DNA of 22,456 nucleotides, taken from positions 1 to 22,456 of the forward strand of contig CAMALN010000005.1 in assembly GCA_945836565.1 (NCBI GenBank), in the 5' to 3' direction. Every line of letters begins with the position of its first letter. Positions within the stretch are counted from its first letter, which is position 1. This document shows positions 7,192 through 16,080 of the stretch, in pieces. A program made the position numbers and the translations under genes. The notes below the pieces were generated by a model that was not told the DNA's origin, searched no databases, and worked only from the letters and a program-made list of their open reading frames with translations. The DNA is from an uncultured Lachnospiraceae bacterium (lineage in GTDB: Bacteria; Bacillota; Clostridia; Lachnospirales; Lachnospiraceae).

Positions 7192-8100
7192 ATGAGAAGT
7201 CAGAACAAAAATGTAGTACGCTATAACCGTTGGGGATACATATTCTTAGTCCCATTTTTGGTTGTATTCATAATCTTCCAGTTAATTCCACTGATATCAA
7301 CTTTTTATAACAGTTTTTTCAAGCATTTCTTTGATGGAATTATTGAGATAGGACCGAATTTTATTGGTCTTGATAACTACAAGTCACTGTTTAAGGGTGG
7401 AGAGATTTGGAAGTATTTCAAAAATACTATGGTAATGTGGATTATCGGATTTATTCCACAGATTCTCTTATCATTATTGCTTGCGGCATGGTTCTCAAAC
7501 CCAAGCTTACATTTGAAAGGAAAACCATTTTTCCAGACGGTTATTTACTTACCTAACCTTATAATGGCATCAGCTTTTGCGATGTTATTCTTCACATTGT
7601 TCTCGGATATTGGACCTATTAACTCTATGCTTGTTGATTTAGGTATCTTTAAGGAAGCGTATAAGTTCCTTGGACATACCGGCTCAGCAAGAGGCTTGGT
7701 AGGCTTTATGAACTTTATAATGTGGTTTGGTAATACAACAATTCTTTTACTTGCCGGTATGCTTGGTATCGATACTTCGTTATATGAGGCAGCCGAGGTT
7801 GATGGAGCAACATCTAATCAGGTGTTCTTCAAGATTACATTACCAATCTTAAGACCAATTTTGGTTTACGTTATGATTACATCAATGATCGGTGGTCTCC
7901 AGATGTTCGATGTACCACAGATTTTGACAAACGGAACCGGTCAGCCAACAAGAACTACTATGACACTTATTATGTTCTTGAATAAGCACTTGTACAGTAA
8001 GAACTACGGTATGGGTGGTGCATTATCTGTATTCCTGTTCTTTATTACTGGTATTTTGAGTTTGATAATCTTTAGATTCAATACTAAGGGCGATAAGTAG
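7192..8100 (+). CDS. Sugar ABC transporter permease, MalF/UgpA-like
   Basis: This is the first of two integral membrane subunits of the CUT1 importer. The 302-aa protein has six or so membrane segments, starting with the N-terminal helix at about 15-40. The EAA loop that docks the ATPase is clear: EAAEVDGATSNQVFFKITLP (199-218). GGTGGAGG lies 7 bases before the ATG. The gene is followed after 14 bp by the partner permease. It should form a heterodimer with that partner in the cytoplasmic membrane. Since no ATPase gene is present, a shared MsmX/UgpC-type ATPase is inferred. Confidence 0.95.
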   Translation: MRSQNKNVVRYNRWGYIFLVPFLVVFIIFQLIPLISTFYNSFFKHFFDGIIEIGPNFIGLDNYKSLFKGGEIWKYFKNTMVMWIIGFIPQILLSLLLAAWFSNPSLHLKGKPFFQTVIYLPNLIMASAFAMLFFTLFSDIGPINSMLVDLGIFKEAYKFLGHTGSARGLVGFMNFIMWFGNTTILLLAGMLGIDTSLYEAAEVDGATSNQVFFKITLPILRPILVYVMITSMIGGLQMFDVPQILTNGTGQPTRTTMTLIMFLNKHLYSKNYGMGGALSVFLFFITGILSLIIFRFNTKGDK

Positions 8101-8114
8101 AGAGGAGGATAAGT

Positions 8115-8969
8115 ATGGATAAGAAGAAAGAAAAAGGTATTCCAGTAGGTACTAGACGTGTTATTGCATATGTAGTACTTGTATTGGTTACAATCATGTG
8201 TCTGTTCTGGTTCTACGTACTTTTCATCAACTCAACAAGATCGCATGCAGAGTTGAACAGAGGTTTCACTTTGATTCCTAGTAAGTACGCATTAAAGAAC
8301 TTTAAGAGTATCATTCACGGTACTCAGCCTATATTTACAGGTTTACTTAACAGCTTTATTATAGCTGCCCTTGTAGCATTTTTGAGCACATATTTCTCAA
8401 CCATGACAGCGTTTGCTATATATGCATACGATTTCAAGCTTAAGAAGTTTATGTTCATGTTTATACTTGCAATCATGATGATTCCTACTCAGGTAACAGC
8501 TCTTGGTTTCATTCAGTTGATAGACAAGATGCACCTGATGGATAGCTTTATTCCATTGATTATTCCTTCAATTGCTTCACCGGTAACATTCTTCTACCTG
8601 AAGCAGTCTATGGATAGTGCGTTACCTATGGAGCTTATCGAGTCATCACGTATAGATGGTGCAGGAGAGTTCTTAATCTTTAGCAAGATTGCTCTTCCAC
8701 TTATGAAGCCGGCAATTGCCGTTCAGGCGATATTCGCTTTCGTAGGAAGCTGGAATAACTACTTCACTCCGGCTCTCGTACTTAAGAGCGATAATAAGAA
8801 GACTTTGCCTATCTTGATAGCACTTCTTCGTTCAGCTGACTTCCTTAAGTTTGATATGGGTACAGTTTATATGTTCATTACTTGCTCTATCTTACCTGTT
8901 ATCGTTGTATATTTGTTATTATCAAAGAATATCGTATCAGGTATGACAGTCGGAGCTGTAAAGGGTTAA
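8115..8969 (+). CDS. Sugar ABC transporter permease, MalG/UgpE-like
   Basis: This is the second membrane subunit of the importer. The 284-aa protein has an N-terminal membrane helix at about 17-38, a further set of hydrophobic segments, and the EAA-type loop ELIESSRIDGAGEFLIFSKI (173-192). The C-terminus MTVGAVKG matches the usual end of this family (GLTAGAVKG-like). AGAGGAGG precedes the ATG in a 14-bp gap after the first permease, so the two are coupled. A perfect terminator hairpin follows the stop codon. Confidence 0.95.
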   Translation: MDKKKEKGIPVGTRRVIAYVVLVLVTIMCLFWFYVLFINSTRSHAELNRGFTLIPSKYALKNFKSIIHGTQPIFTGLLNSFIIAALVAFLSTYFSTMTAFAIYAYDFKLKKFMFMFILAIMMIPTQVTALGFIQLIDKMHLMDSFIPLIIPSIASPVTFFYLKQSMDSALPMELIESSRIDGAGEFLIFSKIALPLMKPAIAVQAIFAFVGSWNNYFTPALVLKSDNKKTLPILIALLRSADFLKFDMGTVYMFITCSILPVIVVYLLLSKNIVSGMTVGAVKG

Positions 8970-8976
8970 TATTTTC

Positions 8977-9010
8977 ATCAAGGTGCACATTATGTGCACC
9001 TTGATTTTTA
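8977..9010 (+). terminator. Terminator hairpin just upstream of the DUF624 gene
   Basis: A perfect 13-bp stem (8977-8989 with 8993-9005, ATCAAGGTGCACA) has a TTA loop and is followed by TTTT (9006-9009). The Shine-Dalgarno sequence AGGAGA of the next gene begins right after it (9010). The downstream gene is therefore expressed by readthrough, because no separate promoter fits in the gap. Confidence 0.85.
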
Positions 9011-9020
9011 GGAGAAATTT

Positions 9021-9839
9021 ATGTCACAAAATGAGAAAAAAGAGAAGCTTACTATTTTTCAGAAAATCGACAAGTTTGGCGATTTATTTTTTTTGAATTT
9101 ACTATTTATTATATCTTGTGTTCCGATAATAACTATCGGTGCTGCAGTGACAGCACTTTATGCATATACAATTAAGCTTGCAAAGGATGAGGAGACTACC
9201 TTGTGGAAGGGCTATTGGAAGGCCTTTAAGGATAATTTTAAGCCTGCTACAAAAGCATGGATTGTAGTGCTTGTCTTTGCGGCTATACTTTATGTACTTT
9301 ATGTTGCCTCATTTGGCATAACAGGAATTGGATATTCTGTCATATTGGTTATTATGGCATTTATAGCAATATATCTTAGTTTTACCCTGCCATTGTTATT
9401 TCCGATGATAGCAAGATATGAGAATACAACGGCAAATATGTTTAAGAATGCGTTTCTTATAGCTATATCAAATCTGGGAAGCTGGCTGTATCTGTTCTTT
9501 ATCTGGGCTATTCCTATAGCACTCTATGCAACCAATAAAACTATTCTGTATTATACGTGGGTGCTTTGGCTTGTTATTCTAGTTGCTGTACTTGCATATG
9601 CAGGCTCATTTGTAATAAACAAGCTCTTTGCAAAGATAGAAGAGGCTATGGAGACAAAGGAGAAGGAGCAGCAGGAGGAAAGAAAAACTAATAAGAATAA
9701 AAAAACAAACGAGAAAAAGAGCATCGCAGTAAATTATAACAATCCTGCTGATGATGATACAGACGAAACAGATGCGATAGATAAGACGGACGCAATAGAT
9801 GCGACAGAGACCGCGGACGAATCTGATGTAGATGAATAG
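9021..9839 (+). CDS. DUF624 (YesL-like) membrane protein
   Basis: The N-terminal part fits DUF624: a hydrophobic stretch LLFIISCVPIITIGAAVTAL (27-46), then WKGYWKAFKDNFKPATKAW (62-80), as in YesL of Bacillus sugar-uptake clusters. About five membrane segments follow up to residue 199. The last 70 residues are an unusual cytoplasmic tail, first Lys/Glu-rich (about 205-235), then strongly acidic with an imperfect repeat of TDAIDKTDAIDATETADE. The family often lies beside CUT1 importers, and its biochemical role is unknown. Translation begins 11 bases after the end of the upstream T-run, so the gene depends on readthrough of that hairpin. Confidence 0.85.
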   Translation: MSQNEKKEKLTIFQKIDKFGDLFFLNLLFIISCVPIITIGAAVTALYAYTIKLAKDEETTLWKGYWKAFKDNFKPATKAWIVVLVFAAILYVLYVASFGITGIGYSVILVIMAFIAIYLSFTLPLLFPMIARYENTTANMFKNAFLIAISNLGSWLYLFFIWAIPIALYATNKTILYYTWVLWLVILVAVLAYAGSFVINKLFAKIEEAMETKEKEQQEERKTNKNKKTNEKKSIAVNYNNPADDDTDETDAIDKTDAIDATETADESDVDE

Positions 9840-9904
9840 ACATAATATATAGACAAAATGGAAAAATTGATAAATAAATAAGAATGAATAATCTGTGAAG
9901 ACTA

Positions 9905-9933
9905 TCGACAGAATTGCTTTTACGATATATAAT
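9905..9933 (+). promoter_or_regulatory. Sigma-A promoter of the foldase lipoprotein gene
   Basis: TCGACA (9905-9910) and TATAAT (9928-9933) are 17 bp apart. The start would be near 9940, leaving a leader of only about 23 nt that carries GGAGG. Confidence 0.75.
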
Positions 9934-9962
9934 GTCGAAGATATGTCTTGATGGAGGTTGAT

Positions 9963-11021
9963 ATGAAAAAGATAAATTTCAATAAAAAAATTGTAGTGGG
10001 TATACTTCTCGTATTATCTCTTGTAGTATGTACAGCATGTGGTAAGACGAAGGATACAGAAAATGCGGATACAAAGTCAGAAACAATAAATATTGCCGGA
10101 TATGAGGTATCAGAGGGCGAGCTTATGATGCGTGCTACACTCAGATTGCTTTCAGGGCAACTGTATTACAGCGATGTCGTAAGTGACGAGGCGAGTGTCA
10201 AGCAGTCTGTTATAAATGAGATAATTGATACGAAGGTCGTATACGATAAGGCAATTGCTGAAAATATGGAGTTTACTGAGTCTGATGAGGAGGTCAAGCA
10301 GAAGCTTATATCAAGCTTTAAGAGCTATGTTCCGCAGGATTATTTTGACGCTTATGGAATAACAGACGAGACTATCGAAAAGGTATTTACAGAAGACTGT
10401 TACACAGATAAGTACGAAAATGATTTGAGAAATGCTTTAGGTAAGGAACTCACTGAGGATTACAAAAACAGGATGTCGGATAAAAATTTTGTTACTGTTT
10501 ATAGAATATTGTTCCCTACAATTGAAGTGGATGAGAATGATGAACCGGCAACGGATGCAAACGGAAGCTATATTCAGCTTAGTGAAGAAGCTAAGTTGGA
10601 ACAAAAAGCTAAGGCTGAGCAGGCTAAAGTGGAATTAGAAAATGGTGAGAGCTATGAAGCAGTAGTTGAAAAGTATGGAATAGAAGCATATTCGTTGCAG
10701 CAGGATGGCTATATAGGCATGTTCGGTGATGCATTAGATGCAGAGCTTGAGACTATGGAGATAGGACAGTCCTCTAGTGTATACAGCTCTGAGCTGGGAT
10801 ATTATGTCCTTGTTCTTCTTACTGAAAATGATGAGTCAGTTAAGGAAGGATATGCATACACTCTTGCAGTTGAATATCTCGATGCCAAGTATAATACTAT
10901 AAAGAATGAATGGTTTGCTGAGCTTGCAAGTGATTCGGATGCCGTTACAGACAGTATGTGGCAGGACTTTAGCATACTTGATATGGCGACAGAGCTGAAT
11001 AAAAGAGGATTAATGCAGTAA
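9963..11021 (+). CDS. PrsA/SurA-like parvulin-type foldase lipoprotein
   Basis: This is a cell-surface chaperone or peptidyl-prolyl isomerase acting on secreted proteins. The start is placed at the ATG 9963, with GGAGG at 9953-9957, rather than at an upstream TTG or ATG in the same frame. That gives 352 aa. The signal peptide is KK-rich with a hydrophobic core and ends VCTAC, so Cys26 would be lipidated. The -3 residue is Cys instead of the common Leu. Residues to about 150 resemble the helical SurA/PrsA N-domain. The segment VTVYRILFP begins a rotamase-like domain that ends with SSELGYYVLVLL. The active-site pattern of parvulins is not obvious, so catalysis is uncertain. The gene is monocistronic, with its own promoter and terminator. 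Confidence 0.8.
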   Translation: MKKINFNKKIVVGILLVLSLVVCTACGKTKDTENADTKSETINIAGYEVSEGELMMRATLRLLSGQLYYSDVVSDEASVKQSVINEIIDTKVVYDKAIAENMEFTESDEEVKQKLISSFKSYVPQDYFDAYGITDETIEKVFTEDCYTDKYENDLRNALGKELTEDYKNRMSDKNFVTVYRILFPTIEVDENDEPATDANGSYIQLSEEAKLEQKAKAEQAKVELENGESYEAVVEKYGIEAYSLQQDGYIGMFGDALDAELETMEIGQSSSVYSSELGYYVLVLLTENDESVKEGYAYTLAVEYLDAKYNTIKNEWFAELASDSDAVTDSMWQDFSILDMATELNKRGLMQ

Positions 11022-11041
11022 AATAATATTTATAATTCAAG

Positions 11042-11077
11042 AAAAGGGTCTTTTTGTAATAAAGAGGCTCTTTTTTG
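11042..11077 (+). terminator. Intrinsic terminator after the foldase gene
   Basis: AAAAGGGTCTTTT pairs with AAAGAGGCTCTTTT (11042-11074, several G-U pairs) and ends in a run of six T (11071-11076). Confidence 0.75.
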
Positions 11078-11169
11078 ATTAATTTGAAAATAAAAAAGTA
11101 TTTTTGAGCTTTATGTGGAATAATATAATTGGAGTGTGTCGATTGGTGGATTTTTATGGAGGACAAGGC

Positions 11170-12177
11170 TTGTTAATAAGGGAATATACAGAACAGCAGG
11201 AGCATATGATGCTTCGAGACTGTGCAAGTTTTAGTGATAAAATAAAGGGTAGGGATATCGCAGAGGAAAAATGCGATATCAGGACAGAATTCCAGCGTGA
11301 CAGAGACAGGATTATTCATTCCAAGGCGTTTCGCAGGATGAAGCATAAGACACAGGTTTTTCTTGCACCCGGGGGCGACCATTATAGGACAAGACTTACT
11401 CACACCTTAGAGGTTGCACAGATAAGCAGGACCATAGCCAGGGCACTTAGGCTGAATGAGGATCTGACTGAGGCAATTGCACTTGGACATGACCTGGGTC
11501 ATACACCGTTTGGACATGCAGGGGAGAGAACCTTAGATAGATGTTCATCTAAGAGATTCCGACATAATGAACAGAGTGTAAGAGTGGTAGAAAAGCTTGA
11601 GAAGAATGGAAAGGGGCTCAATCTTACAAAAGAAGTGAGAGACGGAATACTTCATCACAGAAGTAGTGGTAAGCCGGCGACCCTGGAGGGGAAGATAGTA
11701 AAGTTTTCCGACCAGATAGCTTATGTAAATCACGATATTGATGATGGTATACGTGCAGGGATACTTACAGAACAAATACTTCCGACAGATTGTACTGAAA
11801 TTTTAGGGAATTCAACAAGAGACAGGATAAACAATATTATACATGCTATTGTAAATGCCAGCATTGATGTGGACGATATAGTATTTCCGGAGGAGTATTA
11901 TGATAAGTTTATGAAGCTCAGACGATTTATGTTCGAAAATTTGTATACCAATTCGGTAGCAAAGGATGAGGAGATAAAGGCTGAGCTGGTAGTCGAGATG
12001 CTTTTTGATGAGTATATGAAGCATTGTGAGAAGCTGCCTTTGGACTATTACAGTTACATAGAAAAAGGGATAGAGGATAAGGAAACAGTAGTATGTGATT
12101 ACATAGCCGGCATGACGGATAATTATGCTGTAGCAAAGGCTAAGGAATTCTTCCTTCCTAAATCATGGGAAAACTAA
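11170..12177 (+). CDS. dgt: dGTPase-like deoxynucleoside triphosphate triphosphohydrolase
   Basis: This HD-domain hydrolase removes triphosphate from dNTPs. I place the start at TTG 11170, because GGAGG (11158-11162) sits 7 bases upstream and the product then begins MLIREY, like other clostridial homologues. An upstream ATG in the same frame has no such signal. Metal ligands are visible: His78 (RLTHTLEV), His107-Asp108 in GHDLGHTPFGH (106-116) and Asp181 (KFSDQIAYVNHD). The region RDRDRIIHSKAFRRMKHKTQ (43-62) is the family's nucleotide-binding stretch. The product is 335 aa. A TATAAT at 11124-11129 may be its -10, but no good -35 pairs with it. It heads the dnaG-rpoD block, and dnaG follows after 19 bp. 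The true substrate may be broader than dGTP. Confidence 0.92.
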   Translation: MLIREYTEQQEHMMLRDCASFSDKIKGRDIAEEKCDIRTEFQRDRDRIIHSKAFRRMKHKTQVFLAPGGDHYRTRLTHTLEVAQISRTIARALRLNEDLTEAIALGHDLGHTPFGHAGERTLDRCSSKRFRHNEQSVRVVEKLEKNGKGLNLTKEVRDGILHHRSSGKPATLEGKIVKFSDQIAYVNHDIDDGIRAGILTEQILPTDCTEILGNSTRDRINNIIHAIVNASIDVDDIVFPEEYYDKFMKLRRFMFENLYTNSVAKDEEIKAELVVEMLFDEYMKHCEKLPLDYYSYIEKGIEDKETVVCDYIAGMTDNYAVAKAKEFFLPKSWEN

Positions 12178-12196
12178 TATATTGGGGTGATACGAT

Positions 12197-13981
12197 TTGT
12201 ATTATGACGATAAGGTTATAGAAGAGGTAAGGGCAAGAAATGATATCGTAGATGTCATAGGCGGCTATGTAAGTCTTTCCCATAAGGGTAATTCTTACAA
12301 ATGCTGTTGTCCGTTTCATCATGAGAAGACACCGTCATTTATAGTAAACAGGGATACACAGCTGTATCATTGCTTCGGATGTCATAAGGGTGGAACTGTA
12401 TATACATTTATAATGGAATATGAAAATTTGACCTTTCCCGAGACCATTAAGCTGCTTGCAGAAAGAGTGGGATACGCCCTGCCTGAGGTGGATATGTCGA
12501 AGGAAGAAAGGGCAAAGGAAAATTACCGGGTAAAGCTTAGAGCAGCGAATAGGTCTGCGGCTGCCTTTTACCATTATGTCCTGACTGAGACTCCACAGGC
12601 TGAGCTTGCGAGGCAGTATTTTGAAAAGCGAGGACTTACGAGGGATATTATAGATGCCTTTGGTCTGGGATATGCAGACAAGTATGGTAACAGCTTGAGA
12701 GCATACCTGAATTCGAAGGGCTTTGATGACAATACATTAAAGGATGCAGGACTTATAGATATAAGTGAGAATAAGGGTGCGACTGATGTATTCTGGAACA
12801 GGGTTATAATTCCTATTGCTGATATAAATGGCAAGGTTATAGCCTTTGGAGGAAGAGTTTTGGGTGATGGAATGCCCAAATATCTAAATACCAGAGATAC
12901 GTTGATATTTAATAAGAGACATAATTTGTTCGCTATGAACATAGCGAAGAAGTCGAAGCGGCGCGGAATTATAGTGTGTGAAGGATATATGGATGTAATT
13001 GCGATGCATCAGGCAGGCTTTGATAACGCCGTGGCGTCACTTGGAACAGCCTTTACATATAATCAGGCTAATCTTATTAAGAGATTTACTGATGAGGTAT
13101 ATCTTGCATATGATAGTGATGATGCAGGAACGAAGGCAAGCTTAAAGAATATAGCCTTGCTGCGACAGGTTGGTATATATGCGAGAGTAATAGATATGAA
13201 GCCGCATAAGGACCCGGATGAGTTCATAAGGGCTCTCGGCAAGGAGGCCTATGAGGAAAGAATCAATAATGCTGTGACCGGGATAGAGTTTGAGCTTATG
13301 CACAAGGCAAAGACCTACAATATGCGTATCCCTGAAGAAAAGGGTAAATTCGCAAATGAGGTGGCGAAGACATTGTCGGAGCTTCCCGATCCGGTTACAA
13401 GACAGGGTTATATAGATTTGATGGCAGATACATACGGTATAGATAAGCATGAGCTTAAGCTGAAGGTAAGTAAATACGGTGAGCTTATCATGGAGTCCGC
13501 TCCCGCCTTTTCTGAGAATGATGAGGACAGACCGCCTAAGACCGTAGCTGTTCAGTCAAAGGATGATGTAAAGCATGAGGGCGAAAGATTATTATTGACC
13601 TGGCTTGTTAAGAATCCGTCGCTCTTTAGCAGGCTGGAGGGATTTATAGAGGAAAAGGACTTTCTGGATGAGGATTATCGAAGGATAGTGAGTATAATGC
13701 TTGAACAGTATAGGGATACCGGTCAGATTTATCCCGCACAGATTATAAATATGTTTGATGATGTGGATAAACAGACGCTGGTTGGAAATGCACTTCAGAC
13801 AGAATTGCCGTTTGAAACCTCTTTGGAGGAGAAGGAAAAGGCCCTGAATGAGGTTGTGCGTAAGCTTAAGCTTGAGAGAATAGCTTATGAGATGGAGCAC
13901 GCGGGCAATGATGTCGATAAAATAAGTGAGCTTATGAATGAGCGAACCAGAGCATGTAAGATGCATATTTCGATAAGGTAA
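12197..13981 (+). CDS. dnaG: DNA primase
   Basis: This enzyme makes RNA primers for replication together with the DnaB-type helicase. The start is TTG 12197, with GGGGTG about 7 bases upstream. It yields the family's usual N-terminus, MYYDDKVIEEVRARNDIVDV. The CHC2 zinc finger uses Cys38, His41, Cys59 and Cys62. The core holds FGGRVL (217-222), and the TOPRIM motifs are CEGYMD (261-266, catalytic Glu262) and YDSDDAG (305-311). The C-terminal 150 residues form the helicase-interaction part. The 594-aa length is normal. It lies directly upstream of rpoD, as in the classic macromolecular-synthesis operon. Confidence 0.97.
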   Translation: MYYDDKVIEEVRARNDIVDVIGGYVSLSHKGNSYKCCCPFHHEKTPSFIVNRDTQLYHCFGCHKGGTVYTFIMEYENLTFPETIKLLAERVGYALPEVDMSKEERAKENYRVKLRAANRSAAAFYHYVLTETPQAELARQYFEKRGLTRDIIDAFGLGYADKYGNSLRAYLNSKGFDDNTLKDAGLIDISENKGATDVFWNRVIIPIADINGKVIAFGGRVLGDGMPKYLNTRDTLIFNKRHNLFAMNIAKKSKRRGIIVCEGYMDVIAMHQAGFDNAVASLGTAFTYNQANLIKRFTDEVYLAYDSDDAGTKASLKNIALLRQVGIYARVIDMKPHKDPDEFIRALGKEAYEERINNAVTGIEFELMHKAKTYNMRIPEEKGKFANEVAKTLSELPDPVTRQGYIDLMADTYGIDKHELKLKVSKYGELIMESAPAFSENDEDRPPKTVAVQSKDDVKHEGERLLLTWLVKNPSLFSRLEGFIEEKDFLDEDYRRIVSIMLEQYRDTGQIYPAQIINMFDDVDKQTLVGNALQTELPFETSLEEKEKALNEVVRKLKLERIAYEMEHAGNDVDKISELMNERTRACKMHISIR

Positions 13982-14019
13982 TGGGAAAAATATAAAACGC
14001 AATGGAAGGAAGAAAATTT

Positions 14020-15318
14020 ATGGCAAAGTCAAAATCAAATGATGTTAATTCAAAGAAGGCAGATAGCAGAGATATGGATATTATGGACGATTTCGATATG
14101 GATGAGGAAATAATGAATGCTGCTATGGACGATATGGAGCTCGATGATTACGAGGAATTTTTAGATAAGCCTATGGAGGACCCTGTACTTGAGGAGCAGT
14201 TCCAGAAGAAGCTAAATGAGATATATGAATACGGTAAGAAGAAGAACGTTATCGAGGATACAGAGATAATTAATTTTATGAAGAATGCTGACCCGGCGTT
14301 GCTCAATGAAAGTAATATGACAAGAATTTTCAACTTTCTTGCTAAGAATAATATTGATGTATTGAATATTACAGCCGATGATGACGATGAGCTCGGACCG
14401 GATGATGATTTGCTTCTTGCAGAAGAGCTTGACGGAGAAACTGATATCGAGCAGATAGATTTGAATGTTCCTGACGGCATCAATATAGAAGATCCTGTGA
14501 AGATGTATCTCAAGGAGATAGGTAAGGTTCCTCTTCTGAGTGCTGAGGAGGAGATAGAGCTTGCAAAGAAAATGGAAAAGGGTGATGAGGCAGCAAAGAA
14601 GAAGCTTGCTGAGGCTAACCTCAGACTTGTTGTAAGTATCGCCAAGAGATACGTTGGTAGAGGCATGCTTTTCCTTGATTTGATTCAGGAGGGAAATCTT
14701 GGTCTTATTAAGGCTGTAGAGAAGTTTGATTACAGAAAGGGCTACAAGTTCTCTACTTATGCTACCTGGTGGATACGTCAGGCCATAACCAGAGCAATAG
14801 CTGATCAGGCAAGAACCATAAGAATACCGGTTCATATGGTTGAGACTATAAATAAGCTTATCAGAGTTTCCAGACAGCTTCTGCAGGAGCTTGGAAGAGA
14901 GCCGCTTCCTGAGGAGATTGCAGAGGAGATGGGTATTCCTGTAGACAGAGTACGTGAGATATTGAAGATATCTCAGGAGCCTGTTTCTCTTGAGACCCCT
15001 ATAGGTGAGGAGGAGGATAGTCATCTCGGTGACTTTATTCAGGATGATAATGTACCTGTACCTGCTGATGCAGCTGCATATACCTGTCTTAGAGAGGAAT
15101 TGATGAATGTATTAGAGGGACTTACTGAGAGAGAGCAGAAGGTTCTCAAGCTTAGATTCGGTCTTGAGGATGGAAGAGCGAGAACTCTCGAGGAGGTTGG
15201 CAAGGAATTCCAGGTTACCAGAGAGAGAATAAGACAGATTGAGGCTAAGGCTCTTAGAAAGCTCAGACATCCAAGCAGAAGCCGTAAGCTTAAGGATTTC
15301 CTTGAGGAGAATAACTAG
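14020..15318 (+). CDS. rpoD: Primary sigma factor, sigma-70/sigma-A
   Basis: This is the housekeeping sigma subunit that directs RNA polymerase to the -35/-10 promoters seen in this window. I favour ATG 14020 (MAKSKS), which has GGAAGGA at 14004-14010. An in-frame ATG at 14002 has a weaker signal. In the 432-aa product, region 1.1 is at about 57-118, followed by an Asp/Glu-rich linker. Region 1.2 begins [16 protein letters not shown] (158-173). Region 2 includes [16 protein letters not shown] (241-256), which melts the -10 element. Region 4.2 is the helix-turn-helix [20 protein letters not shown] (392-411). The gene lies 38 bases after dnaG and 3 bases before trmK. Confidence 0.98.
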   Translation: MAKSKSNDVNSKKADSRDMDIMDDFDMDEEIMNAAMDDMELDDYEEFLDKPMEDPVLEEQFQKKLNEIYEYGKKKNVIEDTEIINFMKNADPALLNESNMTRIFNFLAKNNIDVLNITADDDDELGPDDDLLLAEELDGETDIEQIDLNVPDGINIEDPVKMYLKEIGKVPLLSAEEEIELAKKMEKGDEAAKKKLAEANLRLVVSIAKRYVGRGMLFLDLIQEGNLGLIKAVEKFDYRKGYKFSTYATWWIRQAITRAIADQARTIRIPVHMVETINKLIRVSRQLLQELGREPLPEEIAEEMGIPVDRVREILKISQEPVSLETPIGEEEDSHLGDFIQDDNVPVPADAAAYTCLREELMNVLEGLTEREQKVLKLRFGLEDGRARTLEEVGKEFQVTRERIRQIEAKALRKLRHPSRSRKLKDFLEENN

Positions 15319-15321
15319 TAT

Positions 15322-16035
15322 ATGACTGATATAAAGCTGTCAAGGCGTATGCAGGCAGTGGCCGATATGGTCGCCCTATCGGGATGTAATCTTAAGGTGG
15401 CGGATATCGGCTGTGATCATGCATATGTATCTATATATCTGAAGAAAAAGGGTATAGCAGAAAATGTTATAGCTATGGATGTTCGTAAGGGGCCGATAGA
15501 TATTGCAAGAAATAATGTGCAGGACTATGGGCTTACAGATTACATAGATGTAAGGATGTCTGATGGATTTGAAAGCCTTATACCGGGGGAAGCTCAGGCT
15601 GCTGTAATAGCGGGTATGGGCGGACTTCTTATGGTTGACATAATAAGGCGCGGAGGCGAACATCTCAATAGAGATATAGAGCTTATACTACAGCCTCAGT
15701 CCGATATAGATAAGGTTAGGGAATATATATATGAAATAGGTTACGTTATAGCCGATGAGGAGATGCTTATCGATGAGGGCAAATATTATACGGTTATACG
15801 TGCTGTAAGAGGGACGGCGTCGGATAGACCCAATGAGGTAGAGCTTTTATACGGACCGATGCTTCTAAGCAAAAGGTCTGAAGTGTTAAAGAGGTATCTT
15901 CTGTATGAGAGAGAAAAGCTTGAGGAGATAAAGGGAAGGCTTGAAGCTTATGACACAGAAAAATCATTGTCTAGAAAAAAAGAGCTCGAACGGGAATTTG
16001 AGATGATACAGGAAGCACTTGCAAGGTATAGCTGA
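15322..16035 (+). CDS. trmK: tRNA (adenine-22-N1)-methyltransferase
   Basis: This enzyme methylates A22 in tRNAs of Gram-positive bacteria with S-adenosylmethionine. The Rossmann motif I is VADIGCDHAYVSIYL (26-40). AMDVRKGPIDIARNNV follows as the acidic motif II, and AAVIAGMGGLLMVDII carries the AGMGG typical of TrmK. The C-terminal part (about 185-237) is a charged coiled coil, as expected for the family. The 237-aa length is normal. Only 3 bases separate it from rpoD, and its Shine-Dalgarno sequence GAGGAGA lies inside the rpoD coding end, so translation is probably coupled. The order rpoD-trmK-nif3 matches Bacillus rpoD(sigA)-yqfN-yqfO. Confidence 0.93.
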   Translation: MTDIKLSRRMQAVADMVALSGCNLKVADIGCDHAYVSIYLKKKGIAENVIAMDVRKGPIDIARNNVQDYGLTDYIDVRMSDGFESLIPGEAQAAVIAGMGGLLMVDIIRRGGEHLNRDIELILQPQSDIDKVREYIYEIGYVIADEEMLIDEGKYYTVIRAVRGTASDRPNEVELLYGPMLLSKRSEVLKRYLLYEREKLEEIKGRLEAYDTEKSLSRKKELEREFEMIQEALARYS

Positions 16036-16080
16036 TGTATGCTCAGATAGTTTGATGCTCGTGATTCGGGGGAATATATT

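Noticed and set aside
14212..15024. 270-codon open frame antisense to rpoD
   Set aside because: It is a shadow of the rpoD codon pattern, has no ribosome site and yields a Leu/Ser/Tyr-rich product with no motif.
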